Source: Clostridia bacterium
GTDB taxonomy: Bacteria > Bacillota > Peptococcia > DRI-13 > SM3-B62
NCBI GenBank assembly: GCA_018433675.1
Contig: JAHDQS010000043.1
Location: 1 to 35,397, forward strand
Length of the DNA: 35,397 bases
Direction: 5' to 3'
The notes under the pieces were generated by a model. That model saw only the letters and a program-made list of their open reading frames with translations. It was not told the origin of the DNA and did not search any database. Both the position numbers and the translations under genes were made by a program. Shown one piece after another: positions 1 to 7,465 of the stretch; position 1 is the stretch's first letter, and every line of letters begins with the position of its first letter.

Positions 1-63
1 GAGCTCAATAAAAAACTAAAAAAACTTTCAAACTAAGGATTCCATACAACATTTTTGCAACGC

Positions 64-108
64 AAAAAGAGAAGAAAACCCAGCATTTAAGCATGGTTTC
101 TTCTCTTT
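64..108 (-). terminator. Terminator of the ArsR-ABC exporter operon
   Basis: The arms at 66-80 and 95-108 are complementary apart from one bulged A, with a 14-nt loop. Read on the minus strand the hairpin follows the end of the permease gene by about 70 nt and runs into a TTTTTGCG tract. This fits an intrinsic terminator closing the minus-strand operon. Nothing else is recognisable in the first 179 bases. Confidence 0.6.
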
Positions 109-179
109 CATATTTTACAAGTGTTGAAAACGGGATTATAAACAAAAGGCTTCCGTTTGTCAATAACACCGGGACAAAA

Positions 180-914
180 TCAATAAATCCACTTTTTCTT
201 AATGTTGTATGTGCTCGTTAAAAACAGTCCGAAGCTGTAAGCTAACAAGACAAGAAGACTGAGCCAAGGTGAAATAAATCCGTTGCCATTGATGGAATTC
301 TTTAAAATATCGGCTCCATAGGTCAAAGGTAAAAGGTATGAAAGAGGCCTCAGTGCTGCCGGTAGGACTTGAATCGGAATAAAGAGACCGCACAGAAAAA
401 TCATCGGAAAGCGGATGAAATTTGAAAAGGTCTGGGCCTCAAAAACCTCGCTGACCGAGACTGAAATAAACAAACCCAGAAAAGTTGAAGTCACAGCGAT
501 AAGCATAATACTCAAAAACATGGTTCCCCAATCTACACCTGAAAAATCGATCCAAAAGGAAGCAAAAAGTACCGGTACGAAAGCGTTTATTACGCCAAAG
601 ATGATTGCTCCGGTTGTCTTGGCCAGCATTAAGAGATTCAGACTGATGGGGGCCAGCAGCAGTCTTTCAAAGGAGCGGCTTTTTCGTTCAAAGGTAATAG
701 TCACTGCAAGCATGGATGTTGTTCCAAACAAGACTGACATAGACATTACTCCGGGCAGGATTTCCCTGATATCTACCGGACTTCCTGTTCTTAAAAAAAA
801 CATAAGCGTCCAGGCTACCGGGAAAATAATTCCCCAACTGATATTAGGCGGTTTCAAATAATAGTTTTTCATATCTTTCATCAGTATGCTGTAGAAGGCA
901 AGTCGCTTTTTCAT
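180..914 (-). CDS. ABC-2 type transporter permease
   Basis: A 244-residue integral membrane protein with about six hydrophobic segments and the usual ABC-2 pattern: a first helix near residues 24-42, a cytoplasmic stretch with FERKSRSFERLL after the second helix, and a final helix near 215-235. It is the membrane half of an exporter whose ATPase is encoded directly upstream; the two genes overlap by 4 nt (911-914). A good ribosome binding site, AAGGAGG, precedes the ATG. The family is clear (ABC2_membrane, DrrB/NodJ-like). The substrate cannot be told; such pairs commonly export drugs, peptides or lipids. Confidence 0.88.
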   Translation of the reverse strand: MKKRLAFYSILMKDMKNYYLKPPNISWGIIFPVAWTLMFFLRTGSPVDIREILPGVMSMSVLFGTTSMLAVTITFERKSRSFERLLLAPISLNLLMLAKTTGAIIFGVINAFVPVLFASFWIDFSGVDWGTMFLSIMLIAVTSTFLGLFISVSVSEVFEAQTFSNFIRFPMIFLCGLFIPIQVLPAALRPLSYLLPLTYGADILKNSINGNGFISPWLSLLVLLAYSFGLFLTSTYNIKKKWIY

Positions 915-1876
915 TTTCTTTTGCCCTCCTTTTCCTTTTTCATTTTGCCGGCTTCGATGCCGGTTATTTTGACAAAGATTTCTTCTAAAGACGGATGTAT
1001 AATCCTAGCCTCTCTTACCGAGAGTCCTCTTTCGTCGAAAAATTTCATAAAGGGCATTAAATCGATTTTTTCTTCTGAAACGATTCTTACCGTGTGCTCG
1101 CCGACCTTTTTAACACTGAATTTTGAGAAGGCCTCAGTGAGGGAAGGAACGAGGGAGGCAGTACTTTCTTCCAACGAAAACTCTACGGTGTTTTCCCTTT
1201 GGGCCTCCTGTAGTAATTCGTTTGTTTTTCCTATTTTAACGATCCGACCTTCTACGATAAATCCAATCCTATGGCATAACCTTTCGGCTTCTTCTATGTA
1301 ATGGGTTGTTAGAAATATCGTCGTGCCGTTTTTGTTAAGGGCATGGATAAGCTTTCTGATCTGTCTGGCGCTTTCGACATCGATTCCCGTTGTAGGTTCG
1401 TCTAAAAATAGTATTTCAGGTTCATGGATAATACCGGCTGCAATAGTCAGTTTTCTTTTCATGCCTTTTGAGTAGGCCTTAAAAGGTCTTTTTCCCGTAT
1501 CGGACAGATTGAATAACTCCAATAAATGTTTTGCTCTGGCCTCTCTCTTACTTTTCTTCATTCCGTAAAGTGCGGCACAAAAAGTCAAATTTTCAAATCC
1601 GCTCATATCGTCGTATAAGTTGCTTTCATCCGGTACGATCCCTATTAGCTGCTGGACTTTTTTTATGTTTTTTATGCCGTCCACATTGGCAATTGTAATT
1701 GAGCCTGAGGTTGGTTTAGCAAGGCCGGTCAGCATATTAATGGTCGTTGTTTTTCCAGCCCCATTAGGGCCCAGGAATCCAAAGATCTCTCCCTTTTCAA
1801 CCGAAAAATCAATTCCTTTCACGGCCGTAAAGTCACCAAACCTCTTTGTCAGTTGCTTAGTCTCGATGATCTTCAA
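911..1876 (-). CDS. ABC transporter ATP-binding protein (ABC-2 exporter)
   Basis: A 321-residue ATPase energising the permease encoded after it. Walker A is GPNGAGKTTT (about residues 38-47), the signature is YSKGMKRKLTIAAG (about 136-149), Walker B is EILFLDEPTTG with the catalytic Glu, and the H-loop His lies in LTTHYIEEAE. A C-terminal extension of about 90 residues resembles the DUF4162-type tail of DrrA/CcmA-like exporters. The start is TTG, with AAAGG about 10 nt upstream, lying inside the end of the arsR-type gene: the two overlap by 20 nt, so translation is probably coupled. Transcription is likely controlled by that regulator. The exported substrate is unknown. Confidence 0.9.
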   Translation of the reverse strand: MKIIETKQLTKRFGDFTAVKGIDFSVEKGEIFGFLGPNGAGKTTTINMLTGLAKPTSGSITIANVDGIKNIKKVQQLIGIVPDESNLYDDMSGFENLTFCAALYGMKKSKREARAKHLLELFNLSDTGKRPFKAYSKGMKRKLTIAAGIIHEPEILFLDEPTTGIDVESARQIRKLIHALNKNGTTIFLTTHYIEEAERLCHRIGFIVEGRIVKIGKTNELLQEAQRENTVEFSLEESTASLVPSLTEAFSKFSVKKVGEHTVRIVSEEKIDLMPFMKFFDERGLSVREARIIHPSLEEIFVKITGIEAGKMKKEKEGKRK

Positions 1877-2213
1877 AGCGTATCATCCTTTCTGGAAAAA
1901 GATTAGCTTTTGGCTTGTCTTTTAGACAACCGTTACCGTTAGGAATCGTATCCGAAAGTTCAATGATTTTGTTGGCGATGTCTTTTAGAATCTCCCGATT
2001 AACGCTGTAATGTGTAAAATAGCCCCTCTTTTCGCCCTTGACAAGTCCCGCACTCCTGAGTAGCTTTAGATGCTGTGATACTGCAGGTTCGCTTATGTCA
2101 AGCTGTCTTGCTAACGCCCTTACGCAATAATCATGTTTTAAAAGTAACGTGATAAGGGCATAGCGGGTTTCATCAGACAAGGCTTTTAAGGCTGCGGTCA
2201 ATTCTGTCACCAT
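1857..2213 (-). CDS. ArsR-family winged-helix repressor
   Basis: A 118-residue protein with the HTH_5/ArsR fold: N-terminal LKALSDETRYALITLLL, then the recognition helix region ISEPAVSQHLKLLRSAGLV (about residues 40-58) and the wing KRGYFTHYSV. It has only two Cys, one in DYCVRAL and one near the C terminus, and lacks the ELCVC metal site of ArsR/SmtB, so a metal sensor is not supported. It is first in an operon with an ABC-2 exporter, and an inverted repeat sits over its promoter, so autorepression of the operon is the likely role. The ATG is preceded by AGGGGG at suitable spacing. Confidence 0.88.
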   Translation of the reverse strand: MVTELTAALKALSDETRYALITLLLKHDYCVRALARQLDISEPAVSQHLKLLRSAGLVKGEKRGYFTHYSVNREILKDIANKIIELSDTIPNGNGCLKDKPKANLFPERMIRFEDHRD

Positions 2214-2232
2214 AATTATACCCCCTATGTAT

Positions 2233-2288
2233 TATATGATTAAGTATGCACTTAAACATATAATAATATGCTAAAATAAAAATGTCAA
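2233..2288 (-). promoter_or_regulatory. Promoter and operator of the ArsR-ABC operon
   Basis: On the minus strand TTGACA (2288-2283), 17 nt and TATTAT (2265-2260) form a sigma-A promoter. Overlapping the -10 and just downstream is an inverted repeat at 2233-2262: TATATGATTAAGT, 4 nt, ACTTAAACATATA, with 12 of 13 positions symmetric. Placement over the start region fits repression by the adjacent ArsR-type protein. That binding is inferred, not shown. Confidence 0.65.
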
Positions 2289-2313
2289 TGACTGCAAAAA
2301 AGCAGTCATTGAC
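2284..2313 (-). terminator. Terminator after the small membrane protein gene
   Basis: A perfect 12-bp inverted repeat (GTCAATGACTGC / GCAGTCATTGAC) with a six-base loop. On the minus strand it is followed by ATTTTTATTTT. It ends the transcript of the small gene at 2378-2587. Its last bases also supply the TTGACA -35 box of the next promoter, so the two elements share sequence. Confidence 0.65.
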
Positions 2314-2377
2314 AAAAATAAAGAATTGATACGGAAAGCAGAGATGCTATCGTAGTTCTATTGCATACATGGAGATA

Positions 2378-2587
2378 TTACATGTACTTAAAAAAGGTTC
2401 GATACATGATCCAAAGATAAGAAACAGCGAAAATGACCCAAATAAGTGCGACGTATCCTGAGAAAAACTGGGTAAAATAGATTCCGGCCAATATGCCAAG
2501 GGAAAACAGGGTCAACTTAAAAACCGCAAAATCAAGCAAAGTATATTTCCTGCCGGCATTTAACGCCCTTTCCATGAAGTTTTTCAA
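2378..2587 (-). CDS. Small two-helix membrane protein of unknown function
   Basis: A 69-residue protein with a short charged N terminus and two hydrophobic helices (about residues 23-40 and 44-62), ending in MYRTFFKYM. It resembles the roughly 70-residue Firmicutes membrane proteins often loosely labelled phosphate ABC transporter permease; no transport function can be supported from so short a sequence. The start is TTG with AAGGA about 11 nt upstream. An ATG four codons later is an alternative but has no ribosome binding site. It is followed by a strong terminator, so it seems to be transcribed by itself. Pairing of hydrophobic segments and terminator makes it a probable real gene. Confidence 0.6.
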   Translation of the reverse strand: MKNFMERALNAGRKYTLLDFAVFKLTLFSLGILAGIYFTQFFSGYVALIWVIFAVSYLWIMYRTFFKYM

Positions 2588-2625
2588 TCTGTCTCACATC
2601 CTTATTAGGTATAGTTAACATTATA

Positions 2626-2870
2626 TCATGTAACAGTACGGAATAATATCCTTTCGCCAAGGAGAACGGTCAAAAAGCTCAATACTGAAAAGATAACTAT
2701 CGCCGCTCCGGATGGGATAGAAAAAACATAAGAATAATCCTGTTCAATCCCTTGCAAAAACGCTTAGATATGGAGGGGGGCACGGATAAGAGAGCAATTA
2801 CCAGGATTATGCCGCCAAAGGCGGTGTGGGCGATTAAATCTACAAGGCAGCCGTATGTGCTGCCGATAAA
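2626..2870 (-). pseudogene. Remnant of a zinc/manganese-type ABC permease (ABC-3 family)
   Basis: No intact gene lies between 2588 and 2945. On the minus strand one frame reads GGIILVIALLSVPPSISKRF, like the conserved segment of ZnuB/TroC permeases. Another frame, ending at the TGA at 2628-2626, reads SYVFSIPSGAAIVIFSVL followed by SFLTVLLGERILFR, like the last helix pair with its PSG motif. The two pieces lie in different frames and closer together than in an intact permease, so both a frameshift and an internal deletion are implied. The remaining stretch towards 2945 translates to nothing I recognise. Identification is from remembered family motifs and is tentative. Confidence 0.45.
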
Positions 2871-2945
2871 ATATTAGCAACCGTTCTTCTGTTCTCAAGG
2901 TCATACCGGTGAAACGGCTTTTTGGTGCCTTTCAATCTTCCCAAA

Positions 2946-4997
2946 TTATTGGCCTGGTTTCAAGAAGGTATTAGATTCGGAGATGATGTTTTTCAGGCTG
3001 TCGCTTAGTTTAACCTGAATCTCTATAGCTTCGGGCTTTTTGCTGTAACTCAGAGGTAGGATACCCTTCAGTAAGGTGTCATCGACGTAATTTGTTGTGA
3101 CAGGTCTGTCGTTGACATAGATTTGGTGATGTGGGGAAAAGTTCCTGCCGCAAACCTCAAGTGTATTCTGTTCACTGATTGCAACACTTTCAATATGGGC
3201 AGGGCCAAATCCGATAACGTAAAAAGGGTTCGCCGCAGGGGTGCGAAGGGGCTCGAAAATATAGGTGTATCTATTACCGATCAGCAGGTCGTATTGAAGC
3301 AGCCTGTATTGTGACAGTTCTTCTTCCGTAATGTCCTCATATTGAAGATAGTGAGAAACGGTTATCACGTTAGTGTCCTTCTTATTAAGGGCAGAGAGAA
3401 AGTCAGTCAGTGGGTTCCCTTCTTTCATAGCGCGTTGTAGCAGATAGGGGCACAAAAAGCTGGAGGAGAGCCGGATGCTGTCCCTGGTATTGGAAAAGTT
3501 ATCCCAAACAACGAAGGGGACGGTATATTTTTTTAAATAGTCTTCATAAGTGGAATCGTTGCTGAAATAGCCGGTTTCCTTGTAGACATCGAAATCATTG
3601 CCGAGCAACGGCAAGTGATCGCCAAAGAAAACAATGACAGAGGGCTCACCGGTATTTTCCAATCCTTCTATGAGAAGCTGTAAGGAATAGTCTACGTCAG
3701 CAATGGTATTAGTATAATTTTCCAGAATAAATTTGGTTTCCTGTTTGAGGTCGCCACCGATTTTAATAGAGTTTTCCGGATTTTCTTCGCTGGAATAAGG
3801 GCCGTGTCCCTGCATGGATAAGGCGAAAATGAAATCGGGTTCTTCTGTTTGTTCCAGGACTTCAAGGATTTTTTGCGAAAGTTCCGTGTCGCGAATATAA
3901 TCTCCATAGTATTCGGGGTCAGCAAAGAATTCCTTGCTGATGAACCTGTCAAACCCCATATGCTGATAAACGATGTTGCGGCGGTAAAACCAATTATCAT
4001 AGGTGTGAATGGCGGTGCTTTCGTATCCTTGCTTGCGCAGAATAGTTGGCAGGGCTTCGAGGGGTTGGTGGAGAGCCTGCACATAAGGGACCATGCCGGG
4101 GGGAAGAAATTGTGTAGAAAGTCCGGTCAAGACCTCAAATTCCGTATTGGCTGTTCCTCCGCCGTAAACGGGAGAGAGCATCAAACCACTAGTATGCTCT
4201 TGCTGGAGAGAATGGAAAAAGGGAATAGGGTCTTTATTGAAAGAGATTCCTTCCAGTACAGTGGGATCCCAGAAGGCCTCGCTCATCACAATAATAATGT
4301 TTGGGGAAAAACCGGTATCGGTTTGATAGGCTGGGGCCAGTTTCCCTATTACTTCTTGAACCGTATCTTTCTCATAATCACAAGGCCTTTCGACGGCAAG
4401 GTATTTTGAGTTCAAGATGAAACCAAGCATTGCACCGTTTTCTTCATAATTCATTTTTTGATTCCAATTTATCAAACGCAGGGAAAAAGTGCTTTCTAAA
4501 TGGTCGGAGTTTAATAGGGAATAGAAAAGGATAAAAGAGAGCAAAGAGATCGTCACTTTTTGCGGCAAGTGATATTTTTCCCGGGGGATTGTAAGAAAGA
4601 TGAAATAAATGGCGACGGACAGAATAACTGCTGTGAGGATAAGGAGAAATGGCAGGAGTGGGAACTGTTCAAAGGTTTGAGAAATGTTTAAGGCCTCCTT
4701 GCCAAGACTGAAATCCCACGGCAGAAGGGGTTCACCCCTAAGTAGAAGCTTTTGACGGCTGACAATTCCCAGCAAAGAAAAGAGAGTCACAAACAAAGCC
4801 CCGAAAACGCTGTACATTCTGCGAGGTAGTATAAAAAACGTATTGACCAGACCGAAAATGAGGCAATAGCCTACCAAGAACTGGACAGGGAAATTAATCA
4901 TCCAAAGTAACGGGTGCACAAAGCTTCCCCGGTGTATTAATTCTGAGACGAACAGAGTCAAGAAAGGTATTAGAGTCAGAAGTAAATAATCAACCAA
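2946..4997 (-). CDS. LTA-synthase-type membrane sulfatase (glycerol phosphotransferase family)
   Basis: A polytopic protein of about 683 residues: five or so N-terminal membrane helices, then an extracellular alkaline-phosphatase-like domain. The catalytic signature is visible: PNIIIVMSEAFWDP (metal-binding Glu), GGGTANTEFEVLTG (probable Thr nucleophile), SMQGHGPY and FFGDHLPLLG. Relatives polymerise glycerol phosphate or transfer phosphoglycerol to surface glycans. The longest open frame starts at 5057, but that ATG has no ribosome binding site; the TTG at 4997 has GGGAGG five bases upstream and is preferred. The last 80 residues (IESVAIS..LEVCGRNFS..IYVNDRPV) look like an IPT/TIG-type beta domain, which is not part of the standard family. 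It is divergent from the SLH-serpin gene; both products act at the surface. Confidence 0.85.
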   Translation of the reverse strand: MVDYLLLTLIPFLTLFVSELIHRGSFVHPLLWMINFPVQFLVGYCLIFGLVNTFFILPRRMYSVFGALFVTLFSLLGIVSRQKLLLRGEPLLPWDFSLGKEALNISQTFEQFPLLPFLLILTAVILSVAIYFIFLTIPREKYHLPQKVTISLLSFILFYSLLNSDHLESTFSLRLINWNQKMNYEENGAMLGFILNSKYLAVERPCDYEKDTVQEVIGKLAPAYQTDTGFSPNIIIVMSEAFWDPTVLEGISFNKDPIPFFHSLQQEHTSGLMLSPVYGGGTANTEFEVLTGLSTQFLPPGMVPYVQALHQPLEALPTILRKQGYESTAIHTYDNWFYRRNIVYQHMGFDRFISKEFFADPEYYGDYIRDTELSQKILEVLEQTEEPDFIFALSMQGHGPYSSEENPENSIKIGGDLKQETKFILENYTNTIADVDYSLQLLIEGLENTGEPSVIVFFGDHLPLLGNDFDVYKETGYFSNDSTYEDYLKKYTVPFVVWDNFSNTRDSIRLSSSFLCPYLLQRAMKEGNPLTDFLSALNKKDTNVITVSHYLQYEDITEEELSQYRLLQYDLLIGNRYTYIFEPLRTPAANPFYVIGFGPAHIESVAISEQNTLEVCGRNFSPHHQIYVNDRPVTTNYVDDTLLKGILPLSYSKKPEAIEIQVKLSDSLKNIISESNTFLKPGQ

Positions 4998-5155
4998 TGT
5001 TTCCTCCCAAATTGTTCCTGTTAATATAAAGTATACTACCATCTGTAACATATTCATAGAGACGGAAAATTTTTCTGGCGGAACTTTTTTTATTGTGAAA
5101 GGGTCAGTTAGGTAGATCGTAAAAATGAATGTAAGAGAAAGGTGAAGGATGCATT

Positions 5156-6901
5156 ATGAAAAAAAGTGTTGCTGGTGTCTTGTTGTCTAGCCTCATGGTC
5201 CTTTTTATCTTTGCTGCATCCGTATCCTCTGCGGCCGGCACTGAGAAAGCCCTCACAATACCCCTGGCCTTAAGATCTGCTGAAACTTTAAACAAATTAG
5301 GGTTGTTTCAGGGGACTGAAAAAGGCTATGAATTAACGAGACATACGACCAGAGCGGAGGCGGTCACGATGGTGCTTCGTATGGTTGGTGAAGATGAAGC
5401 GGCCTTATCATTAAATACTCCCATAGATTTTGCCGACATTGCCGAGTCTCATTGGGCACATGCCAACATTGGATATGCCGTTGCTAAGGGATATATTGAA
5501 GGAACGAGCAAAACAACCTTTGGGCCGACAGAGAAAATCACGGGACAGGGGTTCGTAAAAATGCTGCTTACGGCTATGGGACACAAGGGAGTAACAGTTG
5601 AAAACGCCTATGACAGGGGCGTGGAAAGCGCACTCTTGGTCAACAACTATACGAAGTATGCCGTATCTACCAGCGGTTATCAATTGCAAAGAAATGACAT
5701 GGTAAATATTTGCTACTCGGCACTGTTGGCCAAAGATGTGGAAGGGAAGATGCTTAAGGAAGTTTTGATTACTAAGGGTGTAATCACTGAGGAAGATTTC
5801 AACAGGCTTTTAATTGACGTGAGAGGGGTTGACAAAAACCCTCAAGCCAGAAAGTTCGCCTGGGCACTGAATGAGCTGATGCCGAAGGATGAGAACTACA
5901 TGTTTTCTCCGTTGAGTATAAAATTAGCCTTGGCAATGACAGCAGTGGGAGCAGACGGCGAAACAAAAGCAGAGATGCTGGAAGCTTTGGGAATCGCCAA
6001 TCTGGATGAGTTCAACGAATTCGCGAAACAAATCATCAGGGAATATGGAGAAAAGGAAGAGGTAAGGCTAGAAATTGCCAATTCCCTATGGCTCAATAAG
6101 GATTACTATTCCGGTGACGTACAATTTGCAGATGACTTTGCGGCAGTGATTGCCAAATACTATGATGCCGCCAGTGGGGAAGTTGATGCTTCAGACGCAG
6201 TGAAAAGAATCAACGAATGGGTTTTTGATAAGACGGAAGGTAAAATAACAGAGCTGATTGATGATAGCGATTTTCTGGCTTATATCGTCAACGCCATCTA
6301 CTTCAAGGGAGAATGGGATGTTCAGTTTCCGACATACGCCACGGCAGAAAGGGAATTTACCGGAAGAGATAATCAGAAAAAGCAAATCGACTTTATGAAC
6401 CTGACCGATAGTTTTGATTACTATGAAAACAAAGACCTGCAGATGGTCAGGCTGCCCTATCAGGATGGCAAGACCGGCATGTATGTAGTGCTCCATGAGG
6501 GCCGGGACATTGATTTGGATAAGGTTATCGAGGAAATGGAGCGTAAGAGAGTCAAGATCAGTCTGCCGAAATTCAAAATAGAATCTGAAATGCAATTAAA
6601 AGGGATCTTATCCGAAATGGGCATTAAAACAGCATTTGACAAGAATAAAGCGGATTTCAAAAAGATGTTTACGGCTATTTCCGAGAATACGTTTATTACC
6701 GATGTGATTCATAAAACATTTATTGATGTTGATGAGAATGGGACAGAAGCGGCCGCTGCCACCGGTGTTGAGATGGGACTTACCAGTATGCCTATTGAAG
6801 AGCCGATTGTTTTTACAGCGGATAGACCCTTTGTCTACTTTATCCGTGATGACGCCAGCGGTGAAATACTGTTTATGGGTGAATACGCTTACGCGGAATG
6901 A
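5156..6901 (+). CDS. Secreted serpin with N-terminal S-layer homology domains
   Basis: A 581-residue protein: signal peptide (1-27, cut after SSAAG or nearby), SLH-type repeats at about 38-210 (TRAEAVTMVLRMVG; FADIAESHWAHANIGYAVAKG), then a complete serpin domain from about 225 to 581. The reactive-centre hinge GTEAAAATG matches inhibitory serpins (small residues at P12-P9, Thr at P14 and P8). Aligning this with alpha-1-antitrypsin puts P1-P1' at Thr543-Ser544. So it is predicted to be a suicide inhibitor of serine or cysteine proteases displayed on the cell wall, with a specificity for small uncharged residues (elastase- or subtilisin-like). AAGGTGAAGGA precedes the ATG. It is a single-gene transcript with its own terminator. 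Inhibition is predicted from the hinge only. Confidence 0.92.
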   Translation: MKKSVAGVLLSSLMVLFIFAASVSSAAGTEKALTIPLALRSAETLNKLGLFQGTEKGYELTRHTTRAEAVTMVLRMVGEDEAALSLNTPIDFADIAESHWAHANIGYAVAKGYIEGTSKTTFGPTEKITGQGFVKMLLTAMGHKGVTVENAYDRGVESALLVNNYTKYAVSTSGYQLQRNDMVNICYSALLAKDVEGKMLKEVLITKGVITEEDFNRLLIDVRGVDKNPQARKFAWALNELMPKDENYMFSPLSIKLALAMTAVGADGETKAEMLEALGIANLDEFNEFAKQIIREYGEKEEVRLEIANSLWLNKDYYSGDVQFADDFAAVIAKYYDAASGEVDASDAVKRINEWVFDKTEGKITELIDDSDFLAYIVNAIYFKGEWDVQFPTYATAEREFTGRDNQKKQIDFMNLTDSFDYYENKDLQMVRLPYQDGKTGMYVVLHEGRDIDLDKVIEEMERKRVKISLPKFKIESEMQLKGILSEMGIKTAFDKNKADFKKMFTAISENTFITDVIHKTFIDVDENGTEAAAATGVEMGLTSMPIEEPIVFTADRPFVYFIRDDASGEILFMGEYAYAE

Positions 6902-6940
6902 GTAAATATACTTACAAAAAACTGAAAACAGCATTTCCAA

Positions 6941-6984
6941 AAGAGGACTGGCAAAACCATTTATTTGATTTTGCCGGTCCTCTT
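6941..6984 (+). terminator. Terminator hairpin of the serpin gene
   Basis: A 16-bp stem (AAGAGGACTGGCAAAA with TTTTGCCGGTCCTCTT, one G-U pair) and a 12-nt loop, 40 nt after the serpin stop codon. The expected T tract is absent after the stem. Instead GTAG and a sequence like a group II intron 5' end follow, suggesting that an insertion displaced the T tract. Confidence 0.7.
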
Positions 6985-6988
6985 GTAG

Positions 6989-7024
6989 GTGCGCCCGGTA
7001 TAGGCACAGTCCGATGGATGAAAA
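6989..7024 (+). mobile_element. Relic of a group II intron 5' end
   Basis: The sequence starting GTGCGCCCGG matches the start of the intron at 35262 at 28 of 36 aligned positions, with no gaps, and all eight differences are transitions. It lies 4 nt past the base of a terminator stem, the preferred site of group IIC introns. No further intron sequence follows: the GntR-gene promoter starts at 7031. I read it as a truncated, decaying copy. Confidence 0.6.
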
Positions 7025-7030
7025 ATAATG

Positions 7031-7068
7031 TTGACAAAAAAGTTAATATTGTATATATTATATATACA
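7031..7068 (+). promoter_or_regulatory. Promoter and palindromic operator of the GntR-ABC operon
   Basis: TTGACA (7031-7036), a 17-nt spacer and TATATT (7054-7059) form a near-consensus sigma-A promoter. A 19-bp perfect palindrome with one central base, TGTATATAT-T-ATATATACA (7050-7068), covers the -10 and the likely start site. This is the layout expected for autorepression by the YtrA-type regulator encoded 20 bases downstream. Confidence 0.7.
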
Positions 7069-7087
7069 CAATAAGGGCGGGTGAAAG

Positions 7088-7462
7088 ATGAATATTATTA
7101 TCAGCAATTCCAGCGGACAGCCGATATATGAGCAGATAGCCATGCAGATAAAGAACCTAATCATCGCAGGTAAGCTGCAGGAGGGTGACGCCCTTCCTTC
7201 CATGCGTTTACTGGCTAGGGAACTGCGTATCAGCGTGATTACCACAAAAAGGGCTTATGAGGAACTGGAAAAAGAAGGTTTTATTTTTTCGTTCACCGGA
7301 AAAGGTAGTTTTGTCGCAAGCAAAAATATTGATTTAATCAGAGAGCAGCAGCTACGGGAAATTGAGGATCATATGCAGGCTATCGCGGAAAAAGCAGAGG
7401 TCTGCGGGCTGCGATTGGAAGAACTGGTGGCAATGCTCAACCTCATTTACAAAGGGGAGTAG
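7088..7462 (+). CDS. GntR-family transcriptional regulator (YtrA-type)
   Basis: A 124-residue protein with an N-terminal winged helix-turn-helix: PIYEQIAMQIKNLIIAGKL (residues 13-31), then LPSMRLLARELRISVITTKRAYEELEKEG spread over about 37-66, with the conserved R and Y/E pattern of the family, and a wing FSFTGKGSFV. The effector domain is only a short C-terminal helical part of some 45 residues, the hallmark of the YtrA subfamily, whose members usually control ABC exporters. It is first in an operon: the ATPase starts 4 nt after its stop, and the permease follows. A palindrome over its promoter suggests autoregulation. The inducing ligand is not evident; cell-envelope antibiotics are typical for the subfamily. 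Confidence 0.92.
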   Translation: MNIIISNSSGQPIYEQIAMQIKNLIIAGKLQEGDALPSMRLLARELRISVITTKRAYEELEKEGFIFSFTGKGSFVASKNIDLIREQQLREIEDHMQAIAEKAEVCGLRLEELVAMLNLIYKGE

Positions 7463-7465
7463 AAA

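Noticed and set aside
415-861. A 148-codon open frame on the plus strand
   Set aside because: It lies wholly antisense to the ABC permease gene, lacks a ribosome binding site and has no recognisable protein features.
1857-2213. Metal-sensing ArsR/SmtB function
   Set aside because: The ELCVC-type metal site is missing, and the operon encodes an ABC-2 exporter rather than an arsenic or heavy-metal pump.
2588-2945. A second intact small gene upstream of the two-helix protein gene
   Set aside because: No frame is open across the region and no start with a ribosome binding site fits; it reads as a broken permease gene.
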